Assembly: GCA_002257025.1 (NCBI GenBank)
Contig: NCHA01000010.1
Location: 62,001 to 126,000 of the forward strand
Direction of reading: 5' to 3'
DNA from: Sphingobacteriales bacterium 16-39-50
GTDB taxonomy: Bacteria; Bacteroidota; Bacteroidia; Sphingobacteriales; Sphingobacteriaceae
Length of the DNA: 64,000 nt
The notes beneath the pieces are model-generated. The model was not told the origin of the DNA. It did no database searches and saw only the letters and a program-made list of their open reading frames with translations. Positions 35,695 through 44,745 of the stretch are shown one piece after another (the first letter of the stretch is position 1; each line of letters opens with the position of its first letter). Made by a program: the position numbers and the translations under genes.

Positions 35695-38600
35695 ATGCAA
35701 GAAGGTATATCAGGAAAAATAGCACATTTTTTCATAAACTCTAAACTTACAATTTTATTGATGTCGGTGCTGATGATCATCGGGGTTTACAGCTCATTCC
35801 TTATTCCAAGGGAGGAGGAGCCTCAGATCAATGTTCCGATGGCCGATGTGATGGTTGGATATCCGGGGGCAAGTCCTTCTGAGATCGAAAGCCGCGTGGT
35901 AAAGCCACTGGAAAAGATCATTTCCAACATTAAGGGTGTTGAGCATGTTCACAGTATGGCCATGAATGGTCAGGCAATGATGATTGTTCAATTTTATGTA
36001 GGTGAAGATGTTGAGCGTTCATATGTTAAACTTTACGATGAATTGAACAAACACGAGGATTCATTTCCTGCAGGTGTTTATAAACCAATTGTAAAGACCC
36101 GTTCTATAGATGATGTTCCAATGCTTGGACTGACATTATGGAGTGAAAAATATGATGAATTTCAGCTCAGACAAATCGCTGAAGAAGTAACTTCAGAGAT
36201 CGAAAAAATTAAGGATGTAGCTGCAACAAAGGAAATTGGTGGCCTCAACCGTGAAATAAAAGTTGTTTTAGATAAGGATAAAATGGCGGAGAGCGGCGTT
36301 GATCCGCTTGGAATTATGCAAATGATTCAGGCGAATAACAGTAGTTCTCAATCAGGAAGCTTCTCTAGCAAGGATCAGGAATATTTAGTATCTACCGGAC
36401 AGTTTTTAACTAATTCTGAAGACGTTGAGAATCTGGTTGTTGGGGTAAATAACAATATGCCTGTTTATTTGACGCAGGTTGCAAGTGTGCAGGATGGCCC
36501 TTCAAGTCCGAGAAGTTATGTTTCTTTCGGATATGGGAAGTCAAATGAAAGTTATTTTAAAGCTAAATCGGAGTATCCTGCTGTAACAATTTCTATCGGT
36601 AAGGTTAAGGGTGCCGATGCAATGAAAATATCTGAAAAGATATTGGAGAAAGTAGAGCATTTAAAGCAAAATATTATTCCGGATGAAGTTCATTTGGAAG
36701 TGACAAGAAACTACGGTGAAACTGCATCTGATAAAGTAGGAGAACTTTTGCTTCACCTGGGTATTGCGATTGTTGCAGTAACCTTCCTGGTGATGCTTGC
36801 TATGGGATGGAGAGGTGGATTGGTTGTGTTTTTCTCAGTACCTCTGACTTTTGCATTGACCTTATTCAGCTATTATGTTCTTGATTATACGCTGAATCGT
36901 ATTACATTATTTGCTTTGGTATTCGTAGTTGGTATTGTTGTGGATGATAGTATTATCATTGCCGAGAATATGCACAGGCACTTTAAGATGAAACGCCTTC
37001 CGTTTAAACAGGCTGCGATCTTTGCGATAAACGAAGTTGGAAACCCAACTATTCTGGCAACATTTACGGTTATTGCGGCGATTTTGCCTATGGCCTTTGT
37101 TTCGGGTATGATGGGTCCGTATATGAGCCCGATGCCGATTGGAGCATCCATAGCTATGCTTTTATCTTTGTTTGTAGCACTGACAATTACTCCATACCTG
37201 GGTTATCATTTATTGAAAGAGAAGGATGAGCAAAAGCATAAGGAAGAGCAGGGACTGGAAGCAAGCTTAATTTACAGAGTTTATAACAAGATTGAGCGCC
37301 CCTTACTTGAAAGCTCTCCAAAGCGCCGCTGGATGCTGGGTATTACTGTCTTATTACTGATTGGTTCGGTGATGATGTTTTTTACCAAATCGGTAGTAGT
37401 GAAGATGCTTCCATTTGATAATAAAAATGAGTTTCAGGTGGTCATAGATATGCCAGAGGGCACTACTTTGGAAAGAACTGCAGCGGTTACCAGGGAAATA
37501 GCACAGTATCTTTCTCAAAAACCCCAGGTAGTTAATTATCAGAATTACATTGGTACATCTGCGCCGATAACCTTCAACGGATTGGTTCGTCACTATGATC
37601 TGAGGGGTGGCAGTAATATGGCTGATATACAGGTAAACCTGCTTCACAAAGAGGACAGGGATCAGCAAAGTCATGATATAGCCAAAGAGGTCCGTCCTGA
37701 GATTCAAAAGATTGCTAAAAAGTATGGTGCTAATGTAAAGATTATTGAAGTTCCTCCTGGTCCGCCGGTATTATCAACTCTGGTTGCAGAGATCTATGGC
37801 CCCGATTATGATGAGCAGATTAAGGTTGCAAAGCAGGTAAAAACTATTCTTGAACAAACCTCGGATATCGTTGATATCGACTGGATGGTTGAAGATGCTC
37901 AAACGGAGTATCGTCTGGAGGTAGATAAGGAAAAGGCTATGCTGAATGGAGTAGCGTCCCAGCAGATAGTAGGTAATCTGACCTATTTACTTCAAGAGTA
38001 TCCGGTTTCTCATTTATATGATGAAAATTCAAATGATCAGGTTGGTATTGTATTATCTCTGGATGATTCGGATAAGTCTGATTTACAAGATATTACGAGC
38101 CTTAAGGTAAAAGGTTCTTATGGGAATATGATTCCGGTAAGTGATCTGGTTAAGGTAGTGCGTGATACATTGAACAAAACTATTTATCGTAAGGATCAAA
38201 AACGTGTGGTTTATGTAACTGCTGATATGGCAGGTGCTTTAGAAAGCCCGGTTTATGCTATTCTTGGTATGAATGAAAAGCTTCAGAAAATCAAATTGCC
38301 AAAGGGATATAAAGTGAATGAGTTGTACATGGAACAGCCTGCTGATGAAAGCAATTTTACAGTAAAGTGGGATGGTGAATGGCAGGTTACACTGGAAGTA
38401 TTCCGGGACCTTGGTGCAGCATTTTTAGTGGTTATAATCATTATTTATATGTTGATTGTGGGCTGGTTTCAGAATTTCAAAACCCCAATGGTTATGATGA
38501 TGGCTATTCCATTATCGCTGATCGGTATCGTGCTTGGGCACTGGGTGCTGGGAGCCTTTTTTACCGCTACCTCATTCATCGGAATGATTGCATTGGCGGG

Positions 38601-38928
38601 GGTAATGGTTCGTAACTCGGTATTGCTGATCGACTTTATTGAAATACGTCTGAATGATGGGGTTCCATTAAAGCAGGCAATCATTGAGGCAGGAGCTGTG
38701 AGAACTACTCCGATTCTCCTAACAACAGGGGCTGTTGTAATTGGTGCATCCATCATTTTGTTTGATCCGATATTTCAGGGACTTGCAATTTCGCTCGTGG
38801 CAGGTGCAATTGTTTCAACCCTGCTAACCCTGGTCGTGGTGCCCTTGATCTATTACATTACTGAGAGGAAAAAATGGGAAAGTAAATTACCCAACAATGG
38901 AGAAACTATTAAATCAGAAGAGATATGA
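35695..38928 (+). CDS. RND-family efflux pump (inner membrane permease)
   Basis: A 1077-aa AcrB-type transporter with 12 expected membrane helices and two large periplasmic loops (about 35-340 and 560-870). The first helix and the EEEPQINVPMADVMVGYPGASPSEIE segment are typical. The proton-relay aspartates Asp417-Asp418 lie in helix 4 (VVGIVVDDSIIIAENMHRH). GIVLGHWVLGAF and GVMVRNSVLLIDFIE mark the C-terminal half. No Met/Cys-rich metal path stands out, so a hydrophobic or drug-like substrate (HAE1-like) is more likely than metal ions, but specificity cannot be fixed by sequence. The last four bases overlap the next gene (ATGA). Confidence 0.95.
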   Translation: MQEGISGKIAHFFINSKLTILLMSVLMIIGVYSSFLIPREEEPQINVPMADVMVGYPGASPSEIESRVVKPLEKIISNIKGVEHVHSMAMNGQAMMIVQFYVGEDVERSYVKLYDELNKHEDSFPAGVYKPIVKTRSIDDVPMLGLTLWSEKYDEFQLRQIAEEVTSEIEKIKDVAATKEIGGLNREIKVVLDKDKMAESGVDPLGIMQMIQANNSSSQSGSFSSKDQEYLVSTGQFLTNSEDVENLVVGVNNNMPVYLTQVASVQDGPSSPRSYVSFGYGKSNESYFKAKSEYPAVTISIGKVKGADAMKISEKILEKVEHLKQNIIPDEVHLEVTRNYGETASDKVGELLLHLGIAIVAVTFLVMLAMGWRGGLVVFFSVPLTFALTLFSYYVLDYTLNRITLFALVFVVGIVVDDSIIIAENMHRHFKMKRLPFKQAAIFAINEVGNPTILATFTVIAAILPMAFVSGMMGPYMSPMPIGASIAMLLSLFVALTITPYLGYHLLKEKDEQKHKEEQGLEASLIYRVYNKIERPLLESSPKRRWMLGITVLLLIGSVMMFFTKSVVVKMLPFDNKNEFQVVIDMPEGTTLERTAAVTREIAQYLSQKPQVVNYQNYIGTSAPITFNGLVRHYDLRGGSNMADIQVNLLHKEDRDQQSHDIAKEVRPEIQKIAKKYGANVKIIEVPPGPPVLSTLVAEIYGPDYDEQIKVAKQVKTILEQTSDIVDIDWMVEDAQTEYRLEVDKEKAMLNGVASQQIVGNLTYLLQEYPVSHLYDENSNDQVGIVLSLDDSDKSDLQDITSLKVKGSYGNMIPVSDLVKVVRDTLNKTIYRKDQKRVVYVTADMAGALESPVYAILGMNEKLQKIKLPKGYKVNELYMEQPADESNFTVKWDGEWQVTLEVFRDLGAAFLVVIIIIYMLIVGWFQNFKTPMVMMMAIPLSLIGIVLGHWVLGAFFTATSFIGMIALAGVMVRNSVLLIDFIEIRLNDGVPLKQAIIEAGAVRTTPILLTTGAVVIGASIILFDPIFQGLAISLVAGAIVSTLLTLVVVPLIYYITERKKWESKLPNNGETIKSEEI

Positions 38929-39236
38929 AATTATTGGTAATTACTGCGATAAGAGAGTACAAAAAAGATATACTGAAGATGTTCAGGGCAGCTGGAGTTA
39001 AAAATTTCTCATACAGAGAAGTAACAGGATTTCAGGATAATTCAGGCGATGAGGTTGGACTTAACTGGTTTGCCTCTGAGATGAATGAAAATGAATCAAT
39101 TTTATTCTATGCCTTTGTAAATAAGGAGATAGTTGAATCATTTTTCAATCTCACGGACGTATACAATTCTAAACAGGGGAATGAGTCCCGTATTCACATT
39201 GCAGTTTTAAATATTGAAAAGTCAAATAATTTATAA
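38925..39236 (+). CDS. Small cytosolic protein of unknown function in RND operon
   Basis: A 103-aa protein with no signal or membrane helix. The pattern beta-alpha-beta (KLLVITAIREYKKDILKMFRAAGVKNFSYREVTGF) then charged linker, strand (ILFYAFVNKEIVESFFNLTD) and strand (RIHIAVLNIEK) resembles a ferredoxin-like/PII-like fold, but I cannot assign a family. Its ATG overlaps the pump's stop codon and it is followed 3 bp later by the DUF2892 gene, so it is translationally linked to the pump. A regulatory or nucleotide-sensing role is speculation. Confidence 0.7.
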   Translation: MKLLVITAIREYKKDILKMFRAAGVKNFSYREVTGFQDNSGDEVGLNWFASEMNENESILFYAFVNKEIVESFFNLTDVYNSKQGNESRIHIAVLNIEKSNNL

Positions 39237-39239
39237 TAA

Positions 39240-39425
39240 ATGAAAAATCGTATCGTAAGAGCAATTGCTGGCAGCTTTATTTTGCTCAGCTTACTTTTAG
39301 CTGTTTATATTAACATCAACTTTCTTTGGTTTACAGCTTTTGTAGGAGCTAATTTATTACAGTCTTCCATGACTAAATGGTGCCTTATGGATGATATTCT
39401 TGCTAAGCTGGGTGTTAAAGAATAA
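39240..39425 (+). CDS. DUF2892 (YgaP-type transmembrane) small membrane protein
   Basis: A 61-aa protein with two membrane helices (about 8-24 and 27-43) and the family signature QSSMTKWCLMDDILAKLGV, with the conserved Cys after the second helix. The family is found alone or fused to rhodanese domains (YgaP) and often accompanies RND efflux operons in Bacteroidota. Its function is not established. It is the last gene of the efflux operon; a hairpin region follows 8 bp later. Confidence 0.85.
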   Translation: MKNRIVRAIAGSFILLSLLLAVYININFLWFTAFVGANLLQSSMTKWCLMDDILAKLGVKE

Positions 39426-39432
39426 GCTGATT

Positions 39433-39483
39433 AAGGCTGACAGGGTTTTGAAGGCTGACAGGGTTCAAAACCCTGTCAGCCTT
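39433..39483. terminator. Hairpin with duplicated left arm between convergent genes
   Basis: AAGGCTGACAGGGTTTTG (39433-39450) pairs perfectly over 18 bp with 39466-39483. A second 15-bp copy of the left arm (39451-39465) sits inside the loop and can pair with the same right arm instead, forming a tighter 13-bp hairpin. T residues follow on the plus side (39487-39490). It separates the efflux operon from msrA and probably serves both. Confidence 0.7.
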
Positions 39484-39488
39484 AGTTT

Positions 39489-40016
39489 TTATTTTAATTT
39501 TTCCCTGAATTCCCTGATAAATTTATGCAGTTTCGGCTGAATTACATGAACGCAATAGGCCTTATTCGCATTATTGTTGTAATAATCCTGATGATAATCT
39601 TCTGCAGAATAAAATATTGAAACCGGTGTTACTTCGGTAACGATTGGTCGTTCAAACACCATATCTTTTTCCAGTTGATCGATCATGTTTTCAGCGGCAA
39701 GCTTCTGCTCCTGATTTTCGTAGAATACAACTGAACGATATTGATTGCCAACGTCATTACCTTGCATATTGAGGGTAGTAGGATCATGAGTCTTGAAGAA
39801 TACGATCAAAAGATCCTCAAAAGAGATCTCTTCCGGGTTAAATTCAATGCGGATGATTTCTGCATGCCCAGTATCACCCTTGCATATATCCTCATAGCTG
39901 GGGTTTGGCTTATGCCCTCCCATATAACCCGATACCACCTTTGTAACTCCTTTTAAATTCTGAAAAACGGCTTCTGTACACCAAAAGCATCCACCGCCAA
40001 AAATTGCCTGTTCCAT
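39489..40016 (-). CDS. msrA: Peptide methionine sulfoxide reductase MsrA
   Basis: A 175-aa MsrA, which repairs methionine-S-sulfoxide in proteins. The active-site motif GGGCFWCTEAVF (residues 7-18) holds the catalytic Cys10. YMGGHKPNPSYEDICKGDTGHAE, THDPTTLNMQGNDVGNQYRS and EDYHQDYYNNN are conserved family blocks. There is no signal peptide, so it is cytosolic. The resolving system has no extra C-terminal Cys pair; Cys154 (KAYCVHVIQPK) is one candidate. Monocistronic. Confidence 0.96.
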   Translation of the reverse strand: MEQAIFGGGCFWCTEAVFQNLKGVTKVVSGYMGGHKPNPSYEDICKGDTGHAEIIRIEFNPEEISFEDLLIVFFKTHDPTTLNMQGNDVGNQYRSVVFYENQEQKLAAENMIDQLEKDMVFERPIVTEVTPVSIFYSAEDYHQDYYNNNANKAYCVHVIQPKLHKFIREFREKLK

Positions 40017-40068
40017 ATCAATAAATGTGAGAATTTATTATGAAAGAATTATAATAGCCCTGTAAAGA

Positions 40069-40095
40069 ATAAAAGAGGGCAAAACCCTCTTTTAT
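40069..40095 (-). terminator. Rho-independent terminator of the lipoprotein gene
   Basis: An 11-bp perfect stem ATAAAAGAGGG/CCCTCTTTTAT with a 5-nt loop lies 18 bp beyond the stop codon of the gene on the minus strand. Confidence 0.7.
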
Positions 40096-40113
40096 CTATT
40101 GTGTATTTTGTCT

Positions 40114-41184
40114 TTACTGATACTGAATATAGCTTGGTTGTGGTTTAAGCTTCATCAGATCCTGAGGAGTCATTAAACGGTTTGGAGCTTTTTTCAGATC
40201 ATTTTTGTAGAAAATTTTAAAACCTGTAAACTGTACCGGTTCTGAATATATAAAGTGACGATGTGTTCCCATTTTAAGTTCTGGTTCACCCCATCCATCC
40301 ATGTGCATAACGATTTGTGTTTCAGGTCTCAACTTGATGCTCTGATAATTAGTGACCATTTTTTTGGTAAAGCGGTGTATGACAAAAATTTTAGGAGGCA
40401 AATTATGGGTTCTCACCAATTTTGCGAGATAATCTGACACATAATTAATCTCTGAGGCGTCATAAGTGCCGATCTTTTTGCCCGGCAGAATTCCACCCTT
40501 CATTGAGAATTCAGGATCAATTCCAAGGTGTACATTTGGCATCATTAAATATTTTTCGAGACGTGGAAGTTCTTCCCTGATCGTACTTAATGCCACTTGA
40601 ATATCAAGGAATACAATCATATCTTTCTTCATTCTGGAAATGGTTAACACTGAATCGATCTGCTTGTCAGGCATACGGTTCCTGTATTTACCATCTTTGC
40701 CAGGATCACCTGCTGCAACTACCGCTATATAATGCAGGGCTGGTTGTACCGGTGTTTTAGGATCAATTTTCTCCCATTTTGCAACTTCTGCATAAAGCAT
40801 TCTCAACATCTCTTTTGGAGCATATTCGCCCAAAGCACCCATCTTTTTGGAGTAGAGGTTTCCGTAATAGGTTACTACTCTTTTAAAAGGCAGTATTGCA
40901 CCCGGAAGGGGATAAGGCTGCTTTTTAACCGGCCATTTTCCAGTAGTATCGCCATTCGCGAGTTCCTTAAGCTTTTTGTTGTAAAGAGCAGTATCAACTG
41001 GCTCATATTCAATATTTTCTGCTGCTGATTCTTCTTCCACTTCTTCACCTTCAGGCTTAGCACCTGACTCGGTTTTTATTGCAGATTTAGAATCTGTCTT
41101 ACTTTTTGATTCACTGCAGTTTGTGAAAAAAATAATGAGGAATAAAATTGAAAGACTGCTTATGCTTAGTTTTCCGGTTTTCAT
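40114..41184 (-). CDS. Conserved lipoprotein of unknown function
   Basis: A 356-aa protein with a lipoprotein-like signal (SILFLIIFFTNC, Cys23) and an acidic linker to about residue 62. The mature domain (about 80-350) has regularly spaced motifs: YYGNLYSKKMGALGEY, PALHYIAVVAAGDPG, MIVFLDIQVALS, VHLGIDPEFSMKGG, PPKIFVIHRFTKKMV and IVMHMDGWGEPE. The succession of short strands ending in Asp or His (FLDIQ, GIDPEF, MHMDG) suggests a TIM-barrel-like hydrolase, but I cannot name a family. Sequences with the same spacing occur as uncharacterised proteins in other phyla to my recollection. It sits alone between msrA and an rRNA methyltransferase-like gene. Confidence 0.7.
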   Translation of the reverse strand: MKTGKLSISSLSILFLIIFFTNCSESKSKTDSKSAIKTESGAKPEGEEVEEESAAENIEYEPVDTALYNKKLKELANGDTTGKWPVKKQPYPLPGAILPFKRVVTYYGNLYSKKMGALGEYAPKEMLRMLYAEVAKWEKIDPKTPVQPALHYIAVVAAGDPGKDGKYRNRMPDKQIDSVLTISRMKKDMIVFLDIQVALSTIREELPRLEKYLMMPNVHLGIDPEFSMKGGILPGKKIGTYDASEINYVSDYLAKLVRTHNLPPKIFVIHRFTKKMVTNYQSIKLRPETQIVMHMDGWGEPELKMGTHRHFIYSEPVQFTGFKIFYKNDLKKAPNRLMTPQDLMKLKPQPSYIQYQ

Positions 41185-41319
41185 AGATTGGGATTAAATT
41201 CTGTTTTTGAGATGATGCGCTAAAGATGCCTAATTTATTTGTTGAAAGTATTTTGAATTTTAAAAACGTTCCGGAGAATTAAATTAATGCATGCCTGTAT
41301 CATACACAAATAATTTTCA

Positions 41320-42201
41320 CTAAAATTTACAGAATTTTCCGAATACTCCCAATGGTAATTTATAACCTGAACTCGCCTGAAGGTAAAGCTCTCCTGTTTC
41401 CAGGTTTTGAACTTCGGGGAAAGAAGATAGAATCAGATTTTCGACAATCACTGATGAAAAGCCAAGGGAATAGGTGTTCAGGATTAAAAAATGTTCTTCC
41501 TCATCCAGTAATTTCACCACATCATCCATCATTTCCCTGATATTATCTTCCAGTTTCCATTTTTCTCCATTCGGCCCGTGTCCATAAGCAGGAGGGTCCA
41601 GAATGATTCCGTTATATTTACGCCCTCTCTTAACTTCACGCTTTACGAATTTTAATGCGTCCTCAACTGTCCAGCGTATGTTTTCAAGTCCGGAAAGAGT
41701 TTGATTTTCATTTGCCCAGCTTACTACCTGTTTGATAGAATCAACATGTGTCGTTTCGGCACCTGCGGCTCTGGCAGCAAGAGAAGCACCTCCTGTATAA
41801 GCGAAAAGGTTCAATACTTTTGGCTGTACAGTTTTGAATTTCTTAACGTTTTTAATGATGTAATCCCAGTTAACAGCCTGTTCAGGGAATATTCCCAGAT
41901 GCTTAAAAGAGGTGAGGGCCAGTCTGAACTGTAGTTTGATTTCCTCATTTTTATATGTGATATGCCAACGGTCGGGTGTTTTCTGATCTTTTTTGATCCA
42001 CTCACCTGAAGTTGCAGAACGACCCTTAAAGCGGATGTGATGTTGTTTGGTCCACTCGCTTTCAGGATACTTTTTCGCCCAGACTGCCTGTGGTTCCGGA
42101 CGGATCAGGATTACGTTTCCGAAGCGTTCCAGCTTTTCAAAATTGCCACAATCAATCAGTTCGTAATCTTTCCAGTTTTGCGGACTTAACAGTTGAATCA
42201 T
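41320..42201 (-). CDS. Class I SAM-dependent methyltransferase, RlmI/RlmK-like
   Basis: A 293-aa methyltransferase. VLNLFAYTGGASLAARAAGAETTHVDS is the SAM-binding motif I region; NIRWTVEDALKFV is motif III; IILDPPAYGHGPNGEKWKLED carries the DPPAYG motif of 23S rRNA cytosine-5 methyltransferases of the RlmI type. The N-terminal 95 residues are beta-rich and replace the PUA domain of Escherichia coli RlmI, which is absent here. A nucleic-acid target is likely; the exact base is not determinable. It is followed by the ABC transporter genes on the same strand (42 bp upstream of this gene). Confidence 0.85.
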   Translation of the reverse strand: MIQLLSPQNWKDYELIDCGNFEKLERFGNVILIRPEPQAVWAKKYPESEWTKQHHIRFKGRSATSGEWIKKDQKTPDRWHITYKNEEIKLQFRLALTSFKHLGIFPEQAVNWDYIIKNVKKFKTVQPKVLNLFAYTGGASLAARAAGAETTHVDSIKQVVSWANENQTLSGLENIRWTVEDALKFVKREVKRGRKYNGIILDPPAYGHGPNGEKWKLEDNIREMMDDVVKLLDEEEHFLILNTYSLGFSSVIVENLILSSFPEVQNLETGELYLQASSGYKLPLGVFGKFCKF

Positions 42202-42243
42202 TTTTATGCTATTTTACTCAATCAATGGAGAGTAATGTGTTCT

Positions 42244-42993
42244 TTATTTCTTCTGTAATGCCTGCATGAACTTACTGGCAAAAACAAATTCGTTCAATTC
42301 TTTATTATCAGTCGATGAAATTTCCTTATTTGTGCCTTCCCACCATTTTTTTCCTTCATGCAGGAAAATAATATTTTCTCCGATACCCATCACCGAATTC
42401 ATATCATGAGTAACTACAACGGTTGTTGTGTTATATTCTGTTGTAAGTTCCTGAATAAGATCATCAATTACGATGGCTGTTTTGGGATCAAGTCCGGAAT
42501 TGGGTTCATCTACAAACAGGTATTTGGGATTCATTGCAATTGCTCTGGCAATACCTACCCTTTTTTTCATTCCCCCTGAAAGCTCAGCAGGGAACAATTT
42601 ATTTTTCCCAGCAAGATTTACTCTTTCGAGACAGAAATTGGCACGATCTAGTTTTTCTTTATGGCTCTGATTCGTGAACATGTTGATTGGAAAAATGATA
42701 TTATCTTCAACGTTCATGGAATCGAACAGTGCAGATCCCTGAAAAAGCATCCCGATTTCGGTGCGAATTTCAATTCTTGTAGCAAAGTTCATTCGGGTAA
42801 AATCACGTCCATCATAGATTACAGAACCTTCCTCAGGTTCATGAAGACCTACCATGCATTTCAATAAAGTGGTTTTACCTGAGCCGGATCCCCCAATAAT
42901 CAAATTACATTTACCTTCAGCAAACTCTGCTGATATGCCCTGCAGGACATGGTTTTCGCCAAATGTTTTATGTATGTTTTTAATCTCTATCAT
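42244..42993 (-). CDS. ABC transporter ATP-binding protein, MlaF-like
   Basis: A 249-aa ATPase: Walker A GGSGSGKTTLLK (about 34-45), Q loop GMLFQGSALFDSMNVEDN, signature LSGGMKKRVGIARAIA, Walker B KYLFVDEPNSGLDP, and the switch His in VVVTHDMNS. LFQGSALFDSMNV and MKKRVGIARA are typical of the MlaF/TtgA2 branch that moves phospholipids between membranes. It overlaps the permease gene by 4 bp and is cotranscribed with it. Confidence 0.92.
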   Translation of the reverse strand: MIEIKNIHKTFGENHVLQGISAEFAEGKCNLIIGGSGSGKTTLLKCMVGLHEPEEGSVIYDGRDFTRMNFATRIEIRTEIGMLFQGSALFDSMNVEDNIIFPINMFTNQSHKEKLDRANFCLERVNLAGKNKLFPAELSGGMKKRVGIARAIAMNPKYLFVDEPNSGLDPKTAIVIDDLIQELTTEYNTTTVVVTHDMNSVMGIGENIIFLHEGKKWWEGTNKEISSTDNKELNEFVFASKFMQALQKK

Positions 42994-43724
42994 AACATTA
43001 ACTGTGCGATAACATAATCAGAAAACAGAATGGCAATACAGCTGATTACTACTGCCTTGGTACTTGATTGCCCAACCTCAAGAGCACCACCACTGGTGTA
43101 AAACCCCTGATAGGCTGATACTGAAGTGATTATGAATGCAAAAATTACTGCCTTAACCATACATACAGTAAGCGTAAAGGGGTTGAAATCAGTCGTGATA
43201 CCTGTTATAAAATCCTGTTCGGTAAGTGCTCCTGAAGCCGTTCCTGCAAAGTATCCTCCGGTTATACTTAAGCCAATCGAAATAATTACCAATAAAGGGA
43301 TAGTTGTTACTGCAGCAATAATTTTAGGTAGAATAAGGTACCCGGGTGAATTTATTCCCATGATTTCAAGCGCATCAATCTGCTCAGTTACGCGCATAGT
43401 CCCGATTTGAGAAGCAACGCTTGATCCAACTTTACCTGCAAGAACTACTGCAGAAATAGTTGGACTTAATTCGAGAATGGATGAATCCCGGAGGATCATA
43501 CCAATCACAGATTTCGGAATAAAATCACTGACAAGCTGAAACGCAGTCTGAACGGTAGTCACAGCACCCAAAAACACTGAAATGATAGCGATGATACCTA
43601 AAGAGCCAACACCAATAGATACCATTTCGTGGAAAATTTCCTTCCGGTAAATATTCCATTTTTCCGGTCGTCGGAAAACTGCTTTTAACAATAATATATA
43701 TTTACCTAAGGGGTGAAATATCAT
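42990..43724 (-). CDS. MlaE-family ABC transporter permease
   Basis: A 244-aa membrane protein with about five or six helices and MlaE-family blocks: FHEMVSIGVGSLGIIAIISVFLGAVTTVQ, ELSPTISAVVLAGKVGSSVASQIGTMRVTEQIDALEIMGI and YFAGTASGALTEQDF. In Mla systems it joins the MlaF ATPase and an MCE-domain protein to maintain outer-membrane lipid asymmetry. No MCE (MlaD) gene is in the window next to it. The two genes form a minus-strand pair whose promoter lies in the 147-bp divergent gap. Confidence 0.92.
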   Translation of the reverse strand: MIFHPLGKYILLLKAVFRRPEKWNIYRKEIFHEMVSIGVGSLGIIAIISVFLGAVTTVQTAFQLVSDFIPKSVIGMILRDSSILELSPTISAVVLAGKVGSSVASQIGTMRVTEQIDALEIMGINSPGYLILPKIIAAVTTIPLLVIISIGLSITGGYFAGTASGALTEQDFITGITTDFNPFTLTVCMVKAVIFAFIITSVSAYQGFYTSGGALEVGQSSTKAVVISCIAILFSDYVIAQLML

Positions 43725-43800
43725 TTGAAAATTGTTTGTTTTACTTATTATACAATATTAATATAAAATTATCACTGCCGGAGACAGAAGTATAATTAAA

Positions 43801-43808
43801 CAAAGGTA
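43801..43808 (-). promoter_or_regulatory. Candidate -7 element for the Mla-like pair
   Basis: On the minus strand TACCTTTG matches TAnnTTTG; it lies 77 bp before the permease ATG. A matching -33 TTG is not evident. Confidence 0.3.
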
Positions 43809-43871
43809 ATCAAATGAGATTATGCCTTAAATTAAATACTCCTCCATCATTGATTTTGTTAATTTTAGTCC

Positions 43872-44573
43872 ATGAATGCAATTGTAACCGGTGCAACAAA
43901 GGGAATGGGCAGGGCCATTGTTATGGAACTCGCGGCAAATAATTATAATATCACATTTTGTGCCAGAGATGAAAAGGATGTTCAAGCCCTTCTGGATGAA
44001 CTCAGGAAAAACTATTCCCATCAGCAGTTTTTTGGGATGCGGGCAGATATGGGAGAAAGATCAGATGTGAAGGAGTTTGCAGAGTTTGCTGAAAAGAGTT
44101 TAGGCCATGTGGATGTTCTTATAAATAATGCTGGTCTCTATATCCCATCCGGACTGATGGATGAGGATGAAAGATGTCTGGAAAGACAAATGCAGGTCAA
44201 TGTTTTTGCTCCTCACTTTTTAAGCAAGTTCTTTGCCGCCAAAATGATCGGCCAGGGAAAGGGACATATCATAAACATCTGTTCAGTTGCAAGTTTAGAG
44301 CCTGTTACCAGAGCCGGTTCATACAGTATCAGTAAAACGGCACTGCTCGGACTTACGAAGGCTCTGAGGGAAGAGTTGAGGCCGGCAGGAGTAAAGGTAA
44401 CCGCGGTTCTTCCCGGATCTACATTAACAGATTCGTGGTCAGGGACGAGCCTTCCGGCAGATTGGTTTATTTTATCTGAGGATATTGCCAAATCAATTAT
44501 AAACTGTCTTCAAATGAGCCCCGGCGCAAATATTGATGAGATTATAATGAGGCCCCTTTATGGTAAAGTTTGA
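43872..44573 (+). CDS. Short-chain dehydrogenase/reductase (SDR)
   Basis: A 233-aa classical SDR. The cofactor motif TGATKGMGRAI (about 6-16), NNAGLYIPSG and the catalytic Ser (INICSVASLEP), Tyr151 and Lys155 (YSISK) are all present. FCARDEKD after the second strand suggests NADP(H) preference through the Arg. Such enzymes reduce or oxidise carbonyls; the substrate is not determinable. The gene is divergent from the Mla-like operon. No cotranscribed neighbour is evident before the PspC gene (172-bp gap). Confidence 0.92.
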   Translation: MNAIVTGATKGMGRAIVMELAANNYNITFCARDEKDVQALLDELRKNYSHQQFFGMRADMGERSDVKEFAEFAEKSLGHVDVLINNAGLYIPSGLMDEDERCLERQMQVNVFAPHFLSKFFAAKMIGQGKGHIINICSVASLEPVTRAGSYSISKTALLGLTKALREELRPAGVKVTAVLPGSTLTDSWSGTSLPADWFILSEDIAKSIINCLQMSPGANIDEIIMRPLYGKV

Positions 44574-44745
44574 TTTTGTATTTTTTTGTCTTCATTTACC
44601 GATTATTTAATGTGCTTTACCGAGAACTTAGGATAACCTACCTATTTGGTATTTAGAACCCGGGAATCAAGGCTTAGTTTTGATCTATCAATTAAAGAGA
44701 AAAGAGTAGTTGACATTAAAAAACTGAACTAATAAAATTAAAGAA

